The notes beneath the pieces are model-generated. The model had not been told where the DNA came from and searched no databases. It saw only the letters and a program-made list of their open reading frames with translations. Of a stretch of 64,000 nt of DNA, positions 33,189 to 43,899 are shown piece by piece; positions within the stretch are counted from its first letter, which is position 1, and every line of letters begins with the position of its first letter. Source of the DNA: Myxococcales bacterium (lineage in GTDB: Bacteria > Myxococcota_A > Polyangia > Haliangiales > Haliangiaceae); the NCBI GenBank assembly GCA_016717005.1, contig JADJUF010000019.1:1-64000 (forward strand). The letters run 5' to 3'. Position numbers and translations under genes: made by a program.

Positions 33189-35203
33189 TCGGCCAGGTAC
33201 TTCTCGAAGGCCTTGGTGTTGTAGGGCCGGCCGAGGAAGTCCTTGACCAGATCGGCGGCGTCCTTGGTGCCGCCGGCCGCCAGCACCTTGTCGCGGTAGG
33301 CGTAGGTCACGGCGGTGTCCATCAGGCTCTTCTTGCTCCACGCCGACAGCATGTCCTTGGCGATCACGAGCGACCACATGTACGTGTAGTACACGGCCGA
33401 GTAGCCGATCAGGTGGCCGAAGCTGGCGTGGAAGCGGGTGCCCTCGACGTAGCGGAACGGCGTGTACTTGCCCTGCAGGTCCTTGACCATCGCCAGCTGA
33501 TCGAGCTTGTCGGGGTCGACCTGGTGGAACCGGAGCGAGATCGACGCGTAGAACATCTGCTGCACGGTCTGCGTGCCGATGCCGAACTTGTCGGCCTTGC
33601 GCATCCGCGCCACCAGCTCGGCCGGGATGACCTGGCCTTGCTCGTTCTTGGCGAAGCGCGCCAGGGTCTCGTGGTTCCAGGCCCACTCCTCGAACATCTG
33701 CGACGGCGCCTCGACGAAGTCTTGCTCGGTCGCGACGCCGCTCTGGCGGATCCACCGCTGGTTGCCGCCGAGCACGTGGTGCATCAGGTGACCGAACTCG
33801 TGGAACATCGTGACGACGTCGTCGTGCTCCATCAGCTCGTTGCCCGCCGCGAAGTTGCACACCAGGGCGCCCTCGGGCAGCTGGACCCCGGCGACGCCGT
33901 CGCGCACCGTGAACTGGGCCGCGTGCTTGTACTTGTGCTCGCGCGGGTGCATGTCGAGGTAGATGCGGCCGAGCTTGGCGTCGCCGCGCATGACGTCGTA
34001 GGCGACGACGTCGGCGTGCCACGGCTCGGCGCCGGCGGCCGGCACGTACTGGATGTCGTAGGCGGCGCTGGTGATGTCGAGCAGGCCCTGCAGCGTCTGC
34101 TGGTACGGGAAGTACGGGCGGACCTCCTTGGAGTCGACCGAGTACTTGTTCTTCTTGACCCGGTTCTCGAGGTACGCCTTCTGCCAGTCCTCGACCAGCT
34201 TGGCCGACTTGTCGACGGTCTTGGCCTCCTTGAGCAGCTCGGCGTAGTCCTTCGCGGCCCGCTTCTTCGCCAGCTTGGCGACGCGCTCGATGAACTCGCC
34301 GGCGGCCTTGCCGGACTTGATCATCTTGTCCTCGGTGATGTAGTCGGCCCAGTTGTCGTAGCCGAGCAGCATCGCCTTCTCGGACCGCAGGGTCAGCACG
34401 TCGGCCAGGACCTGCTCGTTGGCGGCGTCGCCGCGCGACCGGAACTTGACGTAGAGGTCCTTGCGCAGGCCGTCGTCCTCGGCGTAGGTCATGAACGGCA
34501 GGTAGTCGGGGTAGTCGGTCGTGATCTTGATCTTGCCGTCGGCGCCGGCCGGGTGCGCGGCGATGAAGTCCTCGGGCAGGCCCGCCAGCGCGTCGGCCGA
34601 GGCGACCTCGACCGCGCGCACGTCGGCGGCGATGTTCTTGGAGAAGTCCTGGCCGAGCTTGGTCATCTCCTCGTCGATCTGCTTGAGCCGGCTCCGGGTG
34701 GCCTCGTCCTTGTCGACGCCGGCGCGGCGGAAGTCGCGCAGGGTGATCGTGGCGAAGCGCTGGGTGTCGGCGTCAGCGCCGTCGAGCGCGACCGCCGCGA
34801 TCGCGTCGTAGAGCGTGCGGTCGAGCATCAGGTCGGTCATGAACGCCGACGCCTCCTGCTCGCAGGTGCGGGCCGCGGTCTGGACCTCGGGGTCGGGGTG
34901 GACCTCGGAGTAGAGGCCGGCCTTGGCCGCGACGTTGGCCAGCGCGGTGTAGAGCGCGTTGAGCGGCACCAGCGTGTTGTCGACCGAGCGCGGCTCGGTG
35001 ATCGCGGCGATGCCGGGCAAGATGCCCTTGGCGGTGTCGATGCCCGCGCGGCAGTCGATCAGGAACAGCTCGGCGACCGTCTTCGGCTTCGGGGCCGGCG
35101 GCGTGACGACATCGGGCTTCACGGGCTTCTCCGGTGGCTTGGCCTTGGAACCGCACGCCGCGGCTGCGACCACGGCAACGAACGCGAGGCGGTGCACTAG
35201 CAT
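33185..35203 (-). CDS. M3 family (thimet oligopeptidase-like) metallopeptidase, lipoprotein
   Basis: A 672-residue protein, close to the family's usual 650-700. The lipobox is AAAAC near residue 17, followed by a Lys/Pro-rich linker, so it acts outside the cytoplasm, unlike typical PrlC/Dcp enzymes. The zinc site is FHEFGHLMHH near residue 468, with the third ligand expected in VEAPSQMFEEWAW about 25 residues on. GRIYLDMHPREHKYKHAAQF and the C-terminal FGHLIGYSAVYYTYMWS are further family landmarks. It would cleave short oligopeptides. A TAAGAC sequence lies 6 nt before the ATG. It is coupled to the small lipoprotein gene that follows. Confidence 0.92.
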   Translation of the reverse strand: MLVHRLAFVAVVAAAACGSKAKPPEKPVKPDVVTPPAPKPKTVAELFLIDCRAGIDTAKGILPGIAAITEPRSVDNTLVPLNALYTALANVAAKAGLYSEVHPDPEVQTAARTCEQEASAFMTDLMLDRTLYDAIAAVALDGADADTQRFATITLRDFRRAGVDKDEATRSRLKQIDEEMTKLGQDFSKNIAADVRAVEVASADALAGLPEDFIAAHPAGADGKIKITTDYPDYLPFMTYAEDDGLRKDLYVKFRSRGDAANEQVLADVLTLRSEKAMLLGYDNWADYITEDKMIKSGKAAGEFIERVAKLAKKRAAKDYAELLKEAKTVDKSAKLVEDWQKAYLENRVKKNKYSVDSKEVRPYFPYQQTLQGLLDITSAAYDIQYVPAAGAEPWHADVVAYDVMRGDAKLGRIYLDMHPREHKYKHAAQFTVRDGVAGVQLPEGALVCNFAAGNELMEHDDVVTMFHEFGHLMHHVLGGNQRWIRQSGVATEQDFVEAPSQMFEEWAWNHETLARFAKNEQGQVIPAELVARMRKADKFGIGTQTVQQMFYASISLRFHQVDPDKLDQLAMVKDLQGKYTPFRYVEGTRFHASFGHLIGYSAVYYTYMWSLVIAKDMLSAWSKKSLMDTAVTYAYRDKVLAAGGTKDAADLVKDFLGRPYNTKAFEKYLAE

Positions 35204-35276
35204 CGGGGCGTCTTAACACGCGCGCCGGGGCAGATCACGACTTGACGGCGGGGACCTCGACGGCAAAGCTGCGCGC

Positions 35277-35855
35277 GTGGACGCCCCGACCTTGCCGCTG
35301 ACGTCGACCTCCCCGACCTGGTTGGCGGTCGCGCTCGCCGATCTCGACACCGTGCACCAGGACCACCTGCACTGCGAGCGCAAGGCGGCGCAGTCGGCGC
35401 TGTCGCTGGTGCGCAGCTACCCCGAGCGCGCCGACCTGGTGCTGGCGGTGTCGCGGCTGGCCCACGAGGAGACCGCGCACGTCGTCCAGGTGACGCAGCT
35501 CCTGGGGCGGCGCGGGGTGACCCCGACGCTCGACTTCGGCGACGAGTACGCGGCCGAGCTGCGGGCGCTGGTCCGGCGGCAAGAGCCGGCCCGCCTGCTC
35601 GATCGGCTGCTGGTGTTCGCGCTCATCGAGGCGCGCTCGGCCGAGCGCCTGGGCCTCCTGGCCGCCGCGCTCACCGACGAGGCCAGCGCGGCGCTCTACC
35701 GGGCGCTGGCCACGGCCGAGGATCGCCACCGCGACACGTTCCTCGAGCTGGCCGCGGCGATCGCGCCCGAGGCCTGGCGGGCGCGGGTCGACGAGCTGGC
35801 CCGGGCCGAGGCCGAGATCATCGCGCGGCTGCCGGTGCGCGCCCGCATCCACTGA
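35277..35855 (+). CDS. miaE: tRNA-(ms2io6A)-hydroxylase MiaE-like
   Basis: A 192-residue ferritin-like diiron protein starting at GTG. The iron ligands are visible as HLHCERKAAQSAL (Glu), RLAHEETAHVVQ (Glu and ExxH), LIEARSAERLG (Glu) and ATAEDRHRDTFLEL (ExxH). MiaE hydroxylates the isopentenyl side chain of the modified adenosine at position 37 of tRNAs. Length and spacing match the family (about 190-250). It is divergent from the M3 peptidase gene and has no tRNA-modification neighbours. A general ferritin-like oxidase is possible but less likely given the ERKAA and ARSAER segments. Confidence 0.85.
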   Translation: MDAPTLPLTSTSPTWLAVALADLDTVHQDHLHCERKAAQSALSLVRSYPERADLVLAVSRLAHEETAHVVQVTQLLGRRGVTPTLDFGDEYAAELRALVRRQEPARLLDRLLVFALIEARSAERLGLLAAALTDEASAALYRALATAEDRHRDTFLELAAAIAPEAWRARVDELARAEAEIIARLPVRARIH

Positions 35856-35921
35856 CGGGCGCCCGGCGCTACCCCGGCGTTGCCCGGCCGCGCCGGCGCG
35901 GGCTGCTAGGGTGCGCGCCAC

Positions 35922-38900
35922 ATGACCTCCGCGTCCCTCGTCGATGGCGGCGCCGGCCACGCGGTCGGCGACGTGCTCGCGGAGCGCTATGAGATCGAGG
36001 CGACGCTGGGGCGGGGCGCGATGGGCACGGTCTATCGCGCCCTCGACCGGCGCACCCACCAGCCGGTCGCGGTCAAGGCCCTCGACGACGCCTCGCCGGG
36101 GCTGCTGGTGTACTTCAAGCGCGAGTTCCGCGAGTTCGCCGACGTCCGCCACCCGAACCTGGTGCGCCTGGACGAGCTGTTCGAGGCCGGGGGCCGGGTG
36201 TACTTCTCGATGGAGCTGGTCGACGGGGTCGACCTGCTGACCTGGGTCCGGCCCGACGGTCACCTGCGCGCGGCCCGGCTGCGCGCGGCGCTGCGGCAGC
36301 TCGCGGCCGGGTTGACCGCGCTCCACGACGCCAGCCGGGTCCACCGCGATCTCAAGCCCGCCAACGTGCTGGTCGATCGCATCGGCCGCGTGGTGGTCCT
36401 CGATTTCGGGCTGGCGGCGCGCGTCGACGAGGGCGCGCCGCCCGACGACGTGACCGTGGTCGGCACGGCCGCGTACATGGCGCCCGAGCAGGCGGCGGGC
36501 GCGCCGGCCGGGCCGCGCGCCGACTGGTACGCGGTCGGGGCGATGATGTTCGAGGCGCTGACCGGCCGGCTGCCGTTCGAGGGCGACAAGGCCGAGGTGC
36601 GGGCCCGCAAGCGCCGCGAGGACGCGCCCGATCCGGCCACGGTCGCGCCGGACGCACCCGAGGATCTGGTGGCGCTGTGCCGGGCGCTGCTGGCGCGCAC
36701 GCCCGAGGCGCGCCCGCACCCGGCCGACATGGTCCAGCGGCTGGCCGCGGGGCGCCGCGCCGCGCTGACGCGGGCGCCGGCCCCGGTCGCGTTCGTCGGG
36801 CGCGCGGCCGAGCTCGCGCAGCTGACCGGCGCGTTCGCGGACGCGCGCCGTGAGCCGGTGCTGACGCTGGTGCTCGGTGAGTCCGGGCTGGGCAAGACCG
36901 CGCTGGTGCAGGCGTTCCTGGCGTCGCTGCGGGGCGACGCCGAGCCGCTGGTGCTCGCCGGTCGGTGCCACGAGCGCGAGACGCTGCCGTTCAAGGCGTT
37001 CGACGGCATCGCCGACGAGCTCGCCCGTCAGCTCGCGCGCTGGCCCGACGCCGACGTCGAGGCGGTGCTCCCCGCCGGGCGCGAGTTCCTCGGCGCGCTG
37101 TTCCCGGCACTCGACGTGGTGCCGGCGATCGGCCGCGCCCGCCCGGTCGGCGGCCCGGCCGGCGCCGACCTCGATCAGCGCGAGGCGCGGCGGCAGGCGT
37201 TCGTCGCGTTCGCCGAGCTGCTGCGCGCGCTCGGAGCGCGCCGCCGGGTGATCCTGGTCATCGACGATCTCCACCGCGCCGATCCCGACAGCGTCGATCT
37301 GCTGGCGGAGATCATGCGGGCTGGCCGCGGGCCGGGCCTGCTGCTGATCGGCACCGCGCGGGCGGCGCCGACGATCGACGCGGTGCTGGCGCTCGGCGCG
37401 ACCGGCGAGGTCGCGGCCCCGCGGGTGCTGCGGCTGGGGCCGCTCGACGACGGCCCGGCGCTCGAGCTGGTCCGGGTGGCGCTGTCGCGCGGCGGCGGCG
37501 CGGCGCCCGCGGCGTCCGAGGCGCAGATCGTGTCCGAGAGCTTCCGCCACCCCGGGTTCATCCTCGAGCTCGCGCGCGCGACCCACGGCGCCACCCACCG
37601 CCCGAGCTCGCTCGACGCGGTGATCATGACCCGGGTCGAGCGGCTCCCGATCGCGCAACGCGCGGTCCTCGAGATCCTGGCCGTGGCCGAGGCGCCGGTG
37701 TCGCTGGCGGTGCTGACCGCCGCGGCCGGGCAGCCCCGCGCGACGATGAGCGGGATCGTCGACGCGCTCGACGCCGCCGAGCTCATCACGATCTACGGCC
37801 GCGCCGACGACGACTGGGTCGAGGCCTACCACGACCGCGTCGCCGAGGCCGTGCGCGACCGGCTCGACCCCGACGGCAGCGCCGCGGCCCACCTGGCCCT
37901 GGCGCGCGCTCGAGGCCGACGACGCCGGCGACCCCGAGCGCGTCCTGTCGCACTACCTGGCCAGCCGCGAGCACGGCGCGGTGCGCCGCCTGGCGATCGT
38001 CGCGGCCCACCGCGCCGCGGCGTCGATGCAGCACCGGCGCGCGGTCCGGTTGTGCCGGCTGGCGCTGCTCCACGATCCCGGCGCGGCCGAGGCCGAGGTC
38101 CTGCATCGGGCCGCGGCCACGGCCCTGGCCAGCCTCGGCAGCGCGCGCGAGGCGGCGGCCCACTACCTCGACGTGGCGACGCTGGCGGCGGCGCGGCGCG
38201 ATCCCGCGGCCGCGCGCGAGGCCCGGCGCCAGGCCGCCGATCAGCTGCTGCTGGCCGGCGAGGTCCGCGACGGCGTCGAGCTGCTCGACGGGGTCCTGCG
38301 CGACGTCGGGCTGGGCCGCGCCCGTGGTCCGGCGACGGCGCTCGCGCGCATGATCTGGGCGCGGGGCCGCCTGCGCCTGCGCGGCCACGCGCTGGCGGAG
38401 CGCACCCGCCCGATCTCCAGCGACGAGCGGGCCCAGCTCGACGCGTGCTGGTCGGCCGGGCTCGGGCTGGGCATGGTCGACACGCTGCGCGGCGCCGACT
38501 ACCAGGCGCGGTTCGTCCGGCTGGCGCTGGCGTCGGGCGACCCGGCGCTCGCGGTGCGCGGGCTCGCGCTCGAGGCGGCCTACGTCGCGACCGGCGGCGT
38601 GGCGCGGCGCGCGGCGGTCCGGGCGCTCCTGGCCCAGGCCGCGAGCCTGGCGTCGACGGACCACGATCGCGGCTGGATCGAGCTCGGCGGCGCCATCGCC
38701 GCGCTGCTGCAGTTCGAGCCGGGGCGCGCGATCGTCGCCGCGGATCGCGCGGTGGCCGCGTTCGTCGGTCGCGCCGGCGCCGGCATCTGGGAGCAGCGCA
38801 ACGCGCGCCTGTACGCGATGCGGCCGCGGTGGTGGAGCGGGCGGCTGCGCGACCTGGCGGCGCGGGTCCGGGCCGACGTCGCCGACGCGCGCGCGCACGG

Positions 38901-39564
38901 CGATCACTACAGCCTCGTGCAGCTCCTGGCCGGGGTCGGCTCGATGGTGTGGCTGGTCGACGACGATCTGGCGACGTACTGGACCAACCTCGAGGAGGCG
39001 CGCGCGCTGTGGTCGGCGCCGACGTTCCAGCTGCCCGACTACTACCGGGTGTCGTCGGAGGTCCGCGGCCACGGCTACGCCGGCGACGGCCCGGCCGCGT
39101 GGCGCGTGATCGAGGCGGCGTGGCCGGCGCTCGAGCGCTCGCTGATCCTGCGCACCGAGCTGATCCGCGCCGACGCGCTGGCGCTCCGGGGTGGCGCCGC
39201 GGTCGCGGCCGCGCGCGCCGGGGCCGGCGCCGGGCGCGCGCGCCTGCACGCCGCCGCGGTGCGGATCGCCGCGCAGCTCGCGCAGATCGACGCCGGCTAC
39301 GCGCACGGGACCGCGGCGGCCCTGCGCGCGGCGGTGGCGACGCAGCGCGGCGACGACGCGATCGCCAGCGCCGAGCTGACCCGCGCCGCCGCGGCCTTCG
39401 CCGACGCCGGCCTGCCGGTCTACACGGCCGCCGCCCGCTGGCAGGCGGCCCACCGGGCGCACCCCGCGGCGTCGGCGCACGACCCGCTGACCGCGCAGCT
39501 CACCGACCTCGGCGTGCGGGCGCCGGCTCGGTTCGTGGGCATGCTGCTGCCGGGGCTCGACTGA
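35922..39564 (+). CDS. Ser/Thr protein kinase with AAA ATPase and helical C-terminus (frameshifted)
   Basis: Repaired, about 1213 residues. Kinase domain residues 20-285: GRGAMG nucleotide loop, VAVKAL, VHRDLKPANVLVD near residue 141 and LDFGLAARVD. An AAA_16-type ATPase follows: FVGRAAELAQL, Walker A GESGLGKTAL near residue 319, Walker B VILVIDDLHRAD. The last 550 residues are helical repeats resembling those of PknK/MalT-type STAND proteins. The frame changes at a GC run at 37902-37909, where one GC unit appears lost. Before it the protein reads AAHLALAR, after it LEADDAGDPERVLSHYLASREHG. TAGGGT lies 9 nt before the ATG. Either an assembly error or a truncation that would leave a kinase-ATPase without the C-terminal part. 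Confidence 0.8.
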
Positions 39565-39639
39565 TCGCGCTCGCGACCGCCCGGCCGGTCGTCGGCGTCG
39601 TGGATCAACCGTCCGAGCTGAGCCGGCGACGCGCGCGCC

Positions 39640-40263
39640 TCAGCCCGGCCGCGGCGCGGTGAAGTCGACGCCCCAGACCCGGACCGCGAACACGAAGTCG
39701 TCATCGCCGACGGTGGCGAAGTCGTGCGCGCTGCCGGCGGCGGCGATCGCCTCGTCGCCCGGCGCCAGCGCCCCGGCCAGCGAGTCCTGGGCGTGGCCGG
39801 CCAGCACGAGGCTGTGCTCCTCGCCGGTGTGGCGGTGCCAGGCGAAGCGCGCGCCGGGGGCCAGCCGCACGAACCCGGTGTCGGCGCCGGCCAGGGACGG
39901 CCCCGCGGTGAAGTGGATCAGCGCGCAGCCCGGCTCGGGCCCGGCCGCCCACGCGTCGGCCTGATCGATCAGGCCGAGCAGCTCGCGCGCGCGCGCGGCG
40001 GCGACGTCGAACAGCGCCGCGAACCGCGCGACGAACCGCTCGAACCGGGCCGCGGGTTCGGCCGCGGCCAGGAGCCGGGCCCGCACCGCCGGCGACGGCG
40101 CCACGCCCGGCAGCGCGGTCGCCAGCTCGGCGGTCGCCAGCTCGAGCGCGGCCAGCTCGTCGCGCAACGCCGGTTCGGTCGCGAGCGCGCGGTCGACCGC
40201 GCGGACCTCGTCGTCGTCGAGCGCGCCCAGCGCGTACAGCGGCAGAAGATCGCGGATGGACAC
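39640..40263 (-). CDS. Cupin-type anti-sigma factor
   Basis: A 207-residue protein starting at GTG, 3 nt after the ECF sigma stop, so the pair is one operon. The N-terminal region LLPLYALGALDDDEVRAVDRALATEPALRDELAALE is of the RskA/ChrR-like anti-sigma type but has no HxxxCxxC zinc motif. The C-terminal cupin (RLAPGARFAWHRHTGEEHSLVLAGH, then a strand with GSAHDFATV) carries His/Glu residues that could bind a metal, as in ChrR's sensing domain. It would hold the sigma factor until a signal, perhaps oxidative, is perceived. No membrane segment is present, so it is cytoplasmic. Confidence 0.85.
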   Translation of the reverse strand: MSIRDLLPLYALGALDDDEVRAVDRALATEPALRDELAALELATAELATALPGVAPSPAVRARLLAAAEPAARFERFVARFAALFDVAAARARELLGLIDQADAWAAGPEPGCALIHFTAGPSLAGADTGFVRLAPGARFAWHRHTGEEHSLVLAGHAQDSLAGALAPGDEAIAAAGSAHDFATVGDDDFVFAVRVWGVDFTAPRPG

Positions 40264-40265
40264 GG

Positions 40266-40832
40266 TCAGGCTGGTCCCAGGGTGGTGCGGAGCTTGGCGA
40301 GGCCAGCGGCCAAGCGCGACTTGACCGTCCCGATCGGCACGGCGAGCTTGCCCGCGATCTCGGCGCACGACAAGCCGTCGAAGTAGGCCAGCTCGAGCAC
40401 CGCGCGCTGCTCGGCCGGGACCTCGGCGAGGGCGGCCCGGACCCGGGCGCGGTCGGCGCCGGCGCTGGGGTCGTCGTCCGCGACCACCCGCTCGACCACC
40501 TCGTCGTCGCTGCTGCGCCGCGCCACCCGCGCCGACTTGACCACGTCGAGCGCGCGCGACCGCATCCGGATCACCAGCCACGTGCGCACCCGCCCGCGCT
40601 TGCCGTCGTAGTCCTTGGCGGCGCGCCACACCTCCAGGAAGACGTCGTGCAAGAGGTCCTCGGCCTCGCCGCGGTGCTTGAGGATCCGCAGCGCCAGGGC
40701 CATCAGGACCGGCGCGTGGCGATCGTAGAGGGCGGCCAGGGCCGCGCGGTCGCCGCCGGCCATCGCCCGGATCAGGGCGACGTCGTCGTCGTCGGTCGCT
40801 GCCGCCTCGGGTCGCGTCACCCCCGCGGTCAT
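40266..40832 (-). CDS. ECF RNA polymerase sigma factor
   Basis: A 188-residue sigma factor. Region 2: RAMAGGDRAALAALYDRHAPVLMALALRILKHRGEAEDLLHDVFLEVWRAAKDYD. Region 4: LAEVPAEQRAVLELAYFDGLSCAEIAGKLAVPIGTVKSRLAAGLAKLR. The N-terminal 15 residues are acidic and disordered. It lies immediately upstream of the cupin anti-sigma gene and resembles SigK/EcfG-neighbour groups controlled by RskA/ChrR-like partners. TAGCGT, preceded by TGC, is exactly 6 nt before its ATG. The gene is divergent from the SNF2 helicase 73 nt away, so the short gap must hold both promoters. Confidence 0.93.
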   Translation of the reverse strand: MTAGVTRPEAAATDDDDVALIRAMAGGDRAALAALYDRHAPVLMALALRILKHRGEAEDLLHDVFLEVWRAAKDYDGKRGRVRTWLVIRMRSRALDVVKSARVARRSSDDEVVERVVADDDPSAGADRARVRAALAEVPAEQRAVLELAYFDGLSCAEIAGKLAVPIGTVKSRLAAGLAKLRTTLGPA

Positions 40833-40838
40833 GATCGG

Positions 40839-40844
40839 ACGCTA
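40839..40844 (-). promoter_or_regulatory. -10 hexamer TAGCGT placed for a leaderless mRNA
   Basis: On the minus strand TGC-TAGCGT (an extended -10 form) is followed by 6 nt and the ATG of the ECF sigma gene at 40832. Confidence 0.55.
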
Positions 40845-40905
40845 GCACGATCCTCGTGCGCGTGTGAGGTTGCGCCTATCGGTCGCGCCCGGTAATTGGA
40901 GCGTC

Positions 40906-43788
40906 ATGCTCGCAGGCCTGCGCGACGCCATCCGCGAAGCGGCGTCGACCCGTGCGTGGTCGCAGGGGGTGACCCTCGCCCGCGAGGAGCGCGTGTCCGG
41001 ACGCAGCGCCACCCCCAGCGAGCACGTGCTCGACGTCCGGGTGCCGACCCGGCCGACGCCGTACACGGTGGTGCTGTACCCGCAGGACGACGAGTGGGAC
41101 TGCGACTGCGGCGCCCGCGACGCCGCGTGCTCGCACGCGTGCGCGGCCGCGATCGTCTGCGCCGACGCCGAGGCCCGGGGCGAGCCGGTGCCGCGGTCGA
41201 AGGTCGCCGGCGCCGCCATCGGCTATCGGCTCACCGCCGACCCCGCCGGGCTGGCCGTGGCGCGGGTCGCGGTCGACAACGGCCGCGAGCAGCCGATCAC
41301 CGAGTCGGTGGTGTCGCTGGCGGCCGGGCGCGGCAGCGGGCTCAAGCTCGCGACCACCGCGGTCGATCTGATCGTCGATCAGCTCCTGGGCTCGCGCCCG
41401 AGCGCGCCGATCGGCGCCGACCGCGTCGACAAGCTCCTGACCGCGCTGGCCGACGCCACCGACGTGCGCTTCGCCGGCGACCCGATCCGGACCAGCGGCG
41501 AGCTGGTGGTGCCGCGCGCGATCCTGTCGGACGCGGGCGACGGCGTGGTCGTGCGGCTCGAGGCGCCGACCGGCGCCAAGGCGGTGTCGCTGGGCGTGGC
41601 CCGGATCGGCGACACGCTGCACCCGATCGGCGCGATCGATCTGGGCGGGGCCCGGCTCGAGCACCTGCCAGCCGAGCAGCGGTTCCGCGCGCGCGAGCTG
41701 GGCGCGGTCGCGAGCACGATGGTGCCGGCGCTGGCCGCGCGCATCCCGATCGAGTTCCGGACCCGGCGGCTGCCGTCGGTCGCGCGCGGCATCGCGCCGC
41801 GGGCCATGCTCGACGTGATCCAGCGCGGCGAGATGCTGTCGGTGATGGCGATCATCGTCTACGGTGACCCGCCGGTGGCGCGCGTCGACGGCGACCGCCT
41901 GGTCCACCTCGGCGGCGACGTGCCGGTGCGCGATCTCGACGGCGAGCAGCTCCTGCGCCACCGCATGCGCAGCGAGCTCGACCTGCTGCCGGGCCGCCGG
42001 ATCGAGGCCAGCGGCCGCGACGCGTTCGAGCTGCAGGCCAAGCTGGCCCGGTGGCTGCGGGCCGACGCGGCGGCGGCCGACACCGCGCGGGCCGTGCCGC
42101 TGGCGATCTCGGTCGACGTCACCCGCGGGCTGGTCGTCGGCGTCACCGGCGAGGGCCGCGCGGTCGATCCGCTGTCGGCGCTGCGGGCCTGGCAGGCCGG
42201 CGCCGACCTGGTCGCGCTCGACGGCGGCGGCTGGGGCGCGCTGCCGATGCAGTGGTTGGCGCGCCACGGCGCGATCCTGGGCGATCTGCTGGCGGCCCGC
42301 GATCCCGAGGGCGCGCTGCCGGCGTTCGCGCTGCCCGACGCCGCGCGCCTGGCCGCCGATCTCGGCGTCGACGCGCCGCTCGATCTGACCCGGCTCCGGG
42401 CGCTGGCCGACGACTTCGACGGGATCCCGCCGGCGGTGCTGCCGCCCGGGCTGGTCGCGGAGCTGCGCCACTACCAGCGCCGCGGCATCGACTGGCTGGC
42501 GTTCTGCCGCGACGCCGGGCTCGGGTGCGTGCTCGCCGACGACATGGGCCTCGGCAAGACCATCCAGGCGCTGGCGGCGATCAACGGCCGGACCCTGGTC
42601 GTGTGCCCGACCTCGGTCGCGCCCAACTGGCAGTCGGAGACCGCGCGGTTCCGGCCCGATCTGAAGGTGGCGCTCTACCACGGCAGCCGGCGGCGCCTCG
42701 ACGAGGCCGCCGACCTGACGATCACGACCTACCCGATCGTGCGCAACGACATCGACGAGCTGGCCGCGGTCGGGTGGGACACGGTCATCCTCGACGAGGC
42801 CCAGGCGATCAAGAACCCCGACAGCCAGATCGCGCGCGCGGCCTACCGCCTGCGCGGCGCCTGGCGGGTGTCGCTGTCGGGCACGCCCATCGAGAACCGG
42901 CTCGACGAGCTGTGGAGCCAGCTGCACTTCACCAACCCCGGCCTGCTGGGCGCGCGCGTCGACTTCCGCGATCGCTGGGCCACGGCGATCGAGGCCGGCG
43001 ACGCCGAGACCGCGACCCGGCTGCGCGCGCGGGTGCGGCCGTTCGTGATGCGCCGCCTCAAGCGCGAGGTCGCGCCCGAGCTGCCGCCGCGGACCGAGGC
43101 GGTGCTGTGGGTCGAGCTCGACGACGACGAGCGCACCACCTACGACGCGATCCGCGCCGCGACCCAGCAGGACGTGATCGACCTGCTCGAGGCCGGCGGC
43201 GGCGTGATGGCGGCGCTCGAGGCGCTCCTGCGCCTGCGCCAGGCGGCGTGCCACCGCGGGCTCCTGCCGGGCCAGCGCGCCGACGGCTCGACCAAGCTGA
43301 CCACGCTGATCGAGGCGGTCTCGGCCGCGGTCGCCGCCGGCGGCAAGGCGCTGGTGTTCTCGCAGTGGACGTCGCTGCTCGATCGGGTCGAGCCGGCGAT
43401 GACCGCCGAGGGCCTGGCGTTCACGCGCCTCGACGGCTCGACCCGCGATCGCGCCGGCGTGGTCGCGACGTTCCAGGACCCGGCCGGTCCGCCGGTGATG
43501 CTCCTGTCGCTCAAGGCCGGCGGCACCGGCCTCAACCTGACCGAGGCCGACCACGTGTTCCTGCTCGATCCGTGGTGGAACCCGGCGGTCGAGGATCAGG
43601 CCGCCGATCGGGCCCACCGCATCGGCCAGGACAAGCCGGTCATGATCTACCGGCTGGTCGCGCGCGACACCGTCGAGGAGCGCGTGCTCGCGCTCCAGGA
43701 CAAGAAGCGGGCGATCGCCGCGGCCGCGCTCGACGGCGGCGCCGCGCTCGCGATCACGCGCGACGACCTGCTCGATCTCTTGCGCTGA
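40906..43788 (+). CDS. SWIM zinc-finger SNF2-family helicase
   Basis: A 960-residue protein. Residues about 60-85 hold a SWIM finger (WDCDCGARDAACSHACAAAI, CxC...CxH). A poorly conserved middle region (about 100-520) precedes the SNF2 motor: LADDMGLGKT near residue 545, LVVCPTSVAPNWQSE, DEAQAIKN near residue 631, VSLSGTPIENRLDELWSQLHF, ALVFSQWTSLLDRV, LSLKAGGTGLNLTEADHVFLLDPWWNPAVEDQAADRAHRIGQ, and DTVEERVLALQ. It would translocate on double-stranded DNA to remodel protein-DNA complexes or assist transcription recycling (HepA-like) or repair. GGAG lies a few nt before the chosen ATG. Longer starts exist but lack a ribosome site. Confidence 0.93.
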   Translation: MLAGLRDAIREAASTRAWSQGVTLAREERVSGRSATPSEHVLDVRVPTRPTPYTVVLYPQDDEWDCDCGARDAACSHACAAAIVCADAEARGEPVPRSKVAGAAIGYRLTADPAGLAVARVAVDNGREQPITESVVSLAAGRGSGLKLATTAVDLIVDQLLGSRPSAPIGADRVDKLLTALADATDVRFAGDPIRTSGELVVPRAILSDAGDGVVVRLEAPTGAKAVSLGVARIGDTLHPIGAIDLGGARLEHLPAEQRFRARELGAVASTMVPALAARIPIEFRTRRLPSVARGIAPRAMLDVIQRGEMLSVMAIIVYGDPPVARVDGDRLVHLGGDVPVRDLDGEQLLRHRMRSELDLLPGRRIEASGRDAFELQAKLARWLRADAAAADTARAVPLAISVDVTRGLVVGVTGEGRAVDPLSALRAWQAGADLVALDGGGWGALPMQWLARHGAILGDLLAARDPEGALPAFALPDAARLAADLGVDAPLDLTRLRALADDFDGIPPAVLPPGLVAELRHYQRRGIDWLAFCRDAGLGCVLADDMGLGKTIQALAAINGRTLVVCPTSVAPNWQSETARFRPDLKVALYHGSRRRLDEAADLTITTYPIVRNDIDELAAVGWDTVILDEAQAIKNPDSQIARAAYRLRGAWRVSLSGTPIENRLDELWSQLHFTNPGLLGARVDFRDRWATAIEAGDAETATRLRARVRPFVMRRLKREVAPELPPRTEAVLWVELDDDERTTYDAIRAATQQDVIDLLEAGGGVMAALEALLRLRQAACHRGLLPGQRADGSTKLTTLIEAVSAAVAAGGKALVFSQWTSLLDRVEPAMTAEGLAFTRLDGSTRDRAGVVATFQDPAGPPVMLLSLKAGGTGLNLTEADHVFLLDPWWNPAVEDQAADRAHRIGQDKPVMIYRLVARDTVEERVLALQDKKRAIAAAALDGGAALAITRDDLLDLLR

Positions 43789-43899
43789 CCGCGCCCGGCC
43801 GCGGTCGGCCGGGCGTCTTGGGACTGGCTCGTCGGCCGCGCGTCGCGGGGCCAGCGGGGCTGGTCCGCGCCACCGACGTGGCGCGGTCGACACCTCCGC

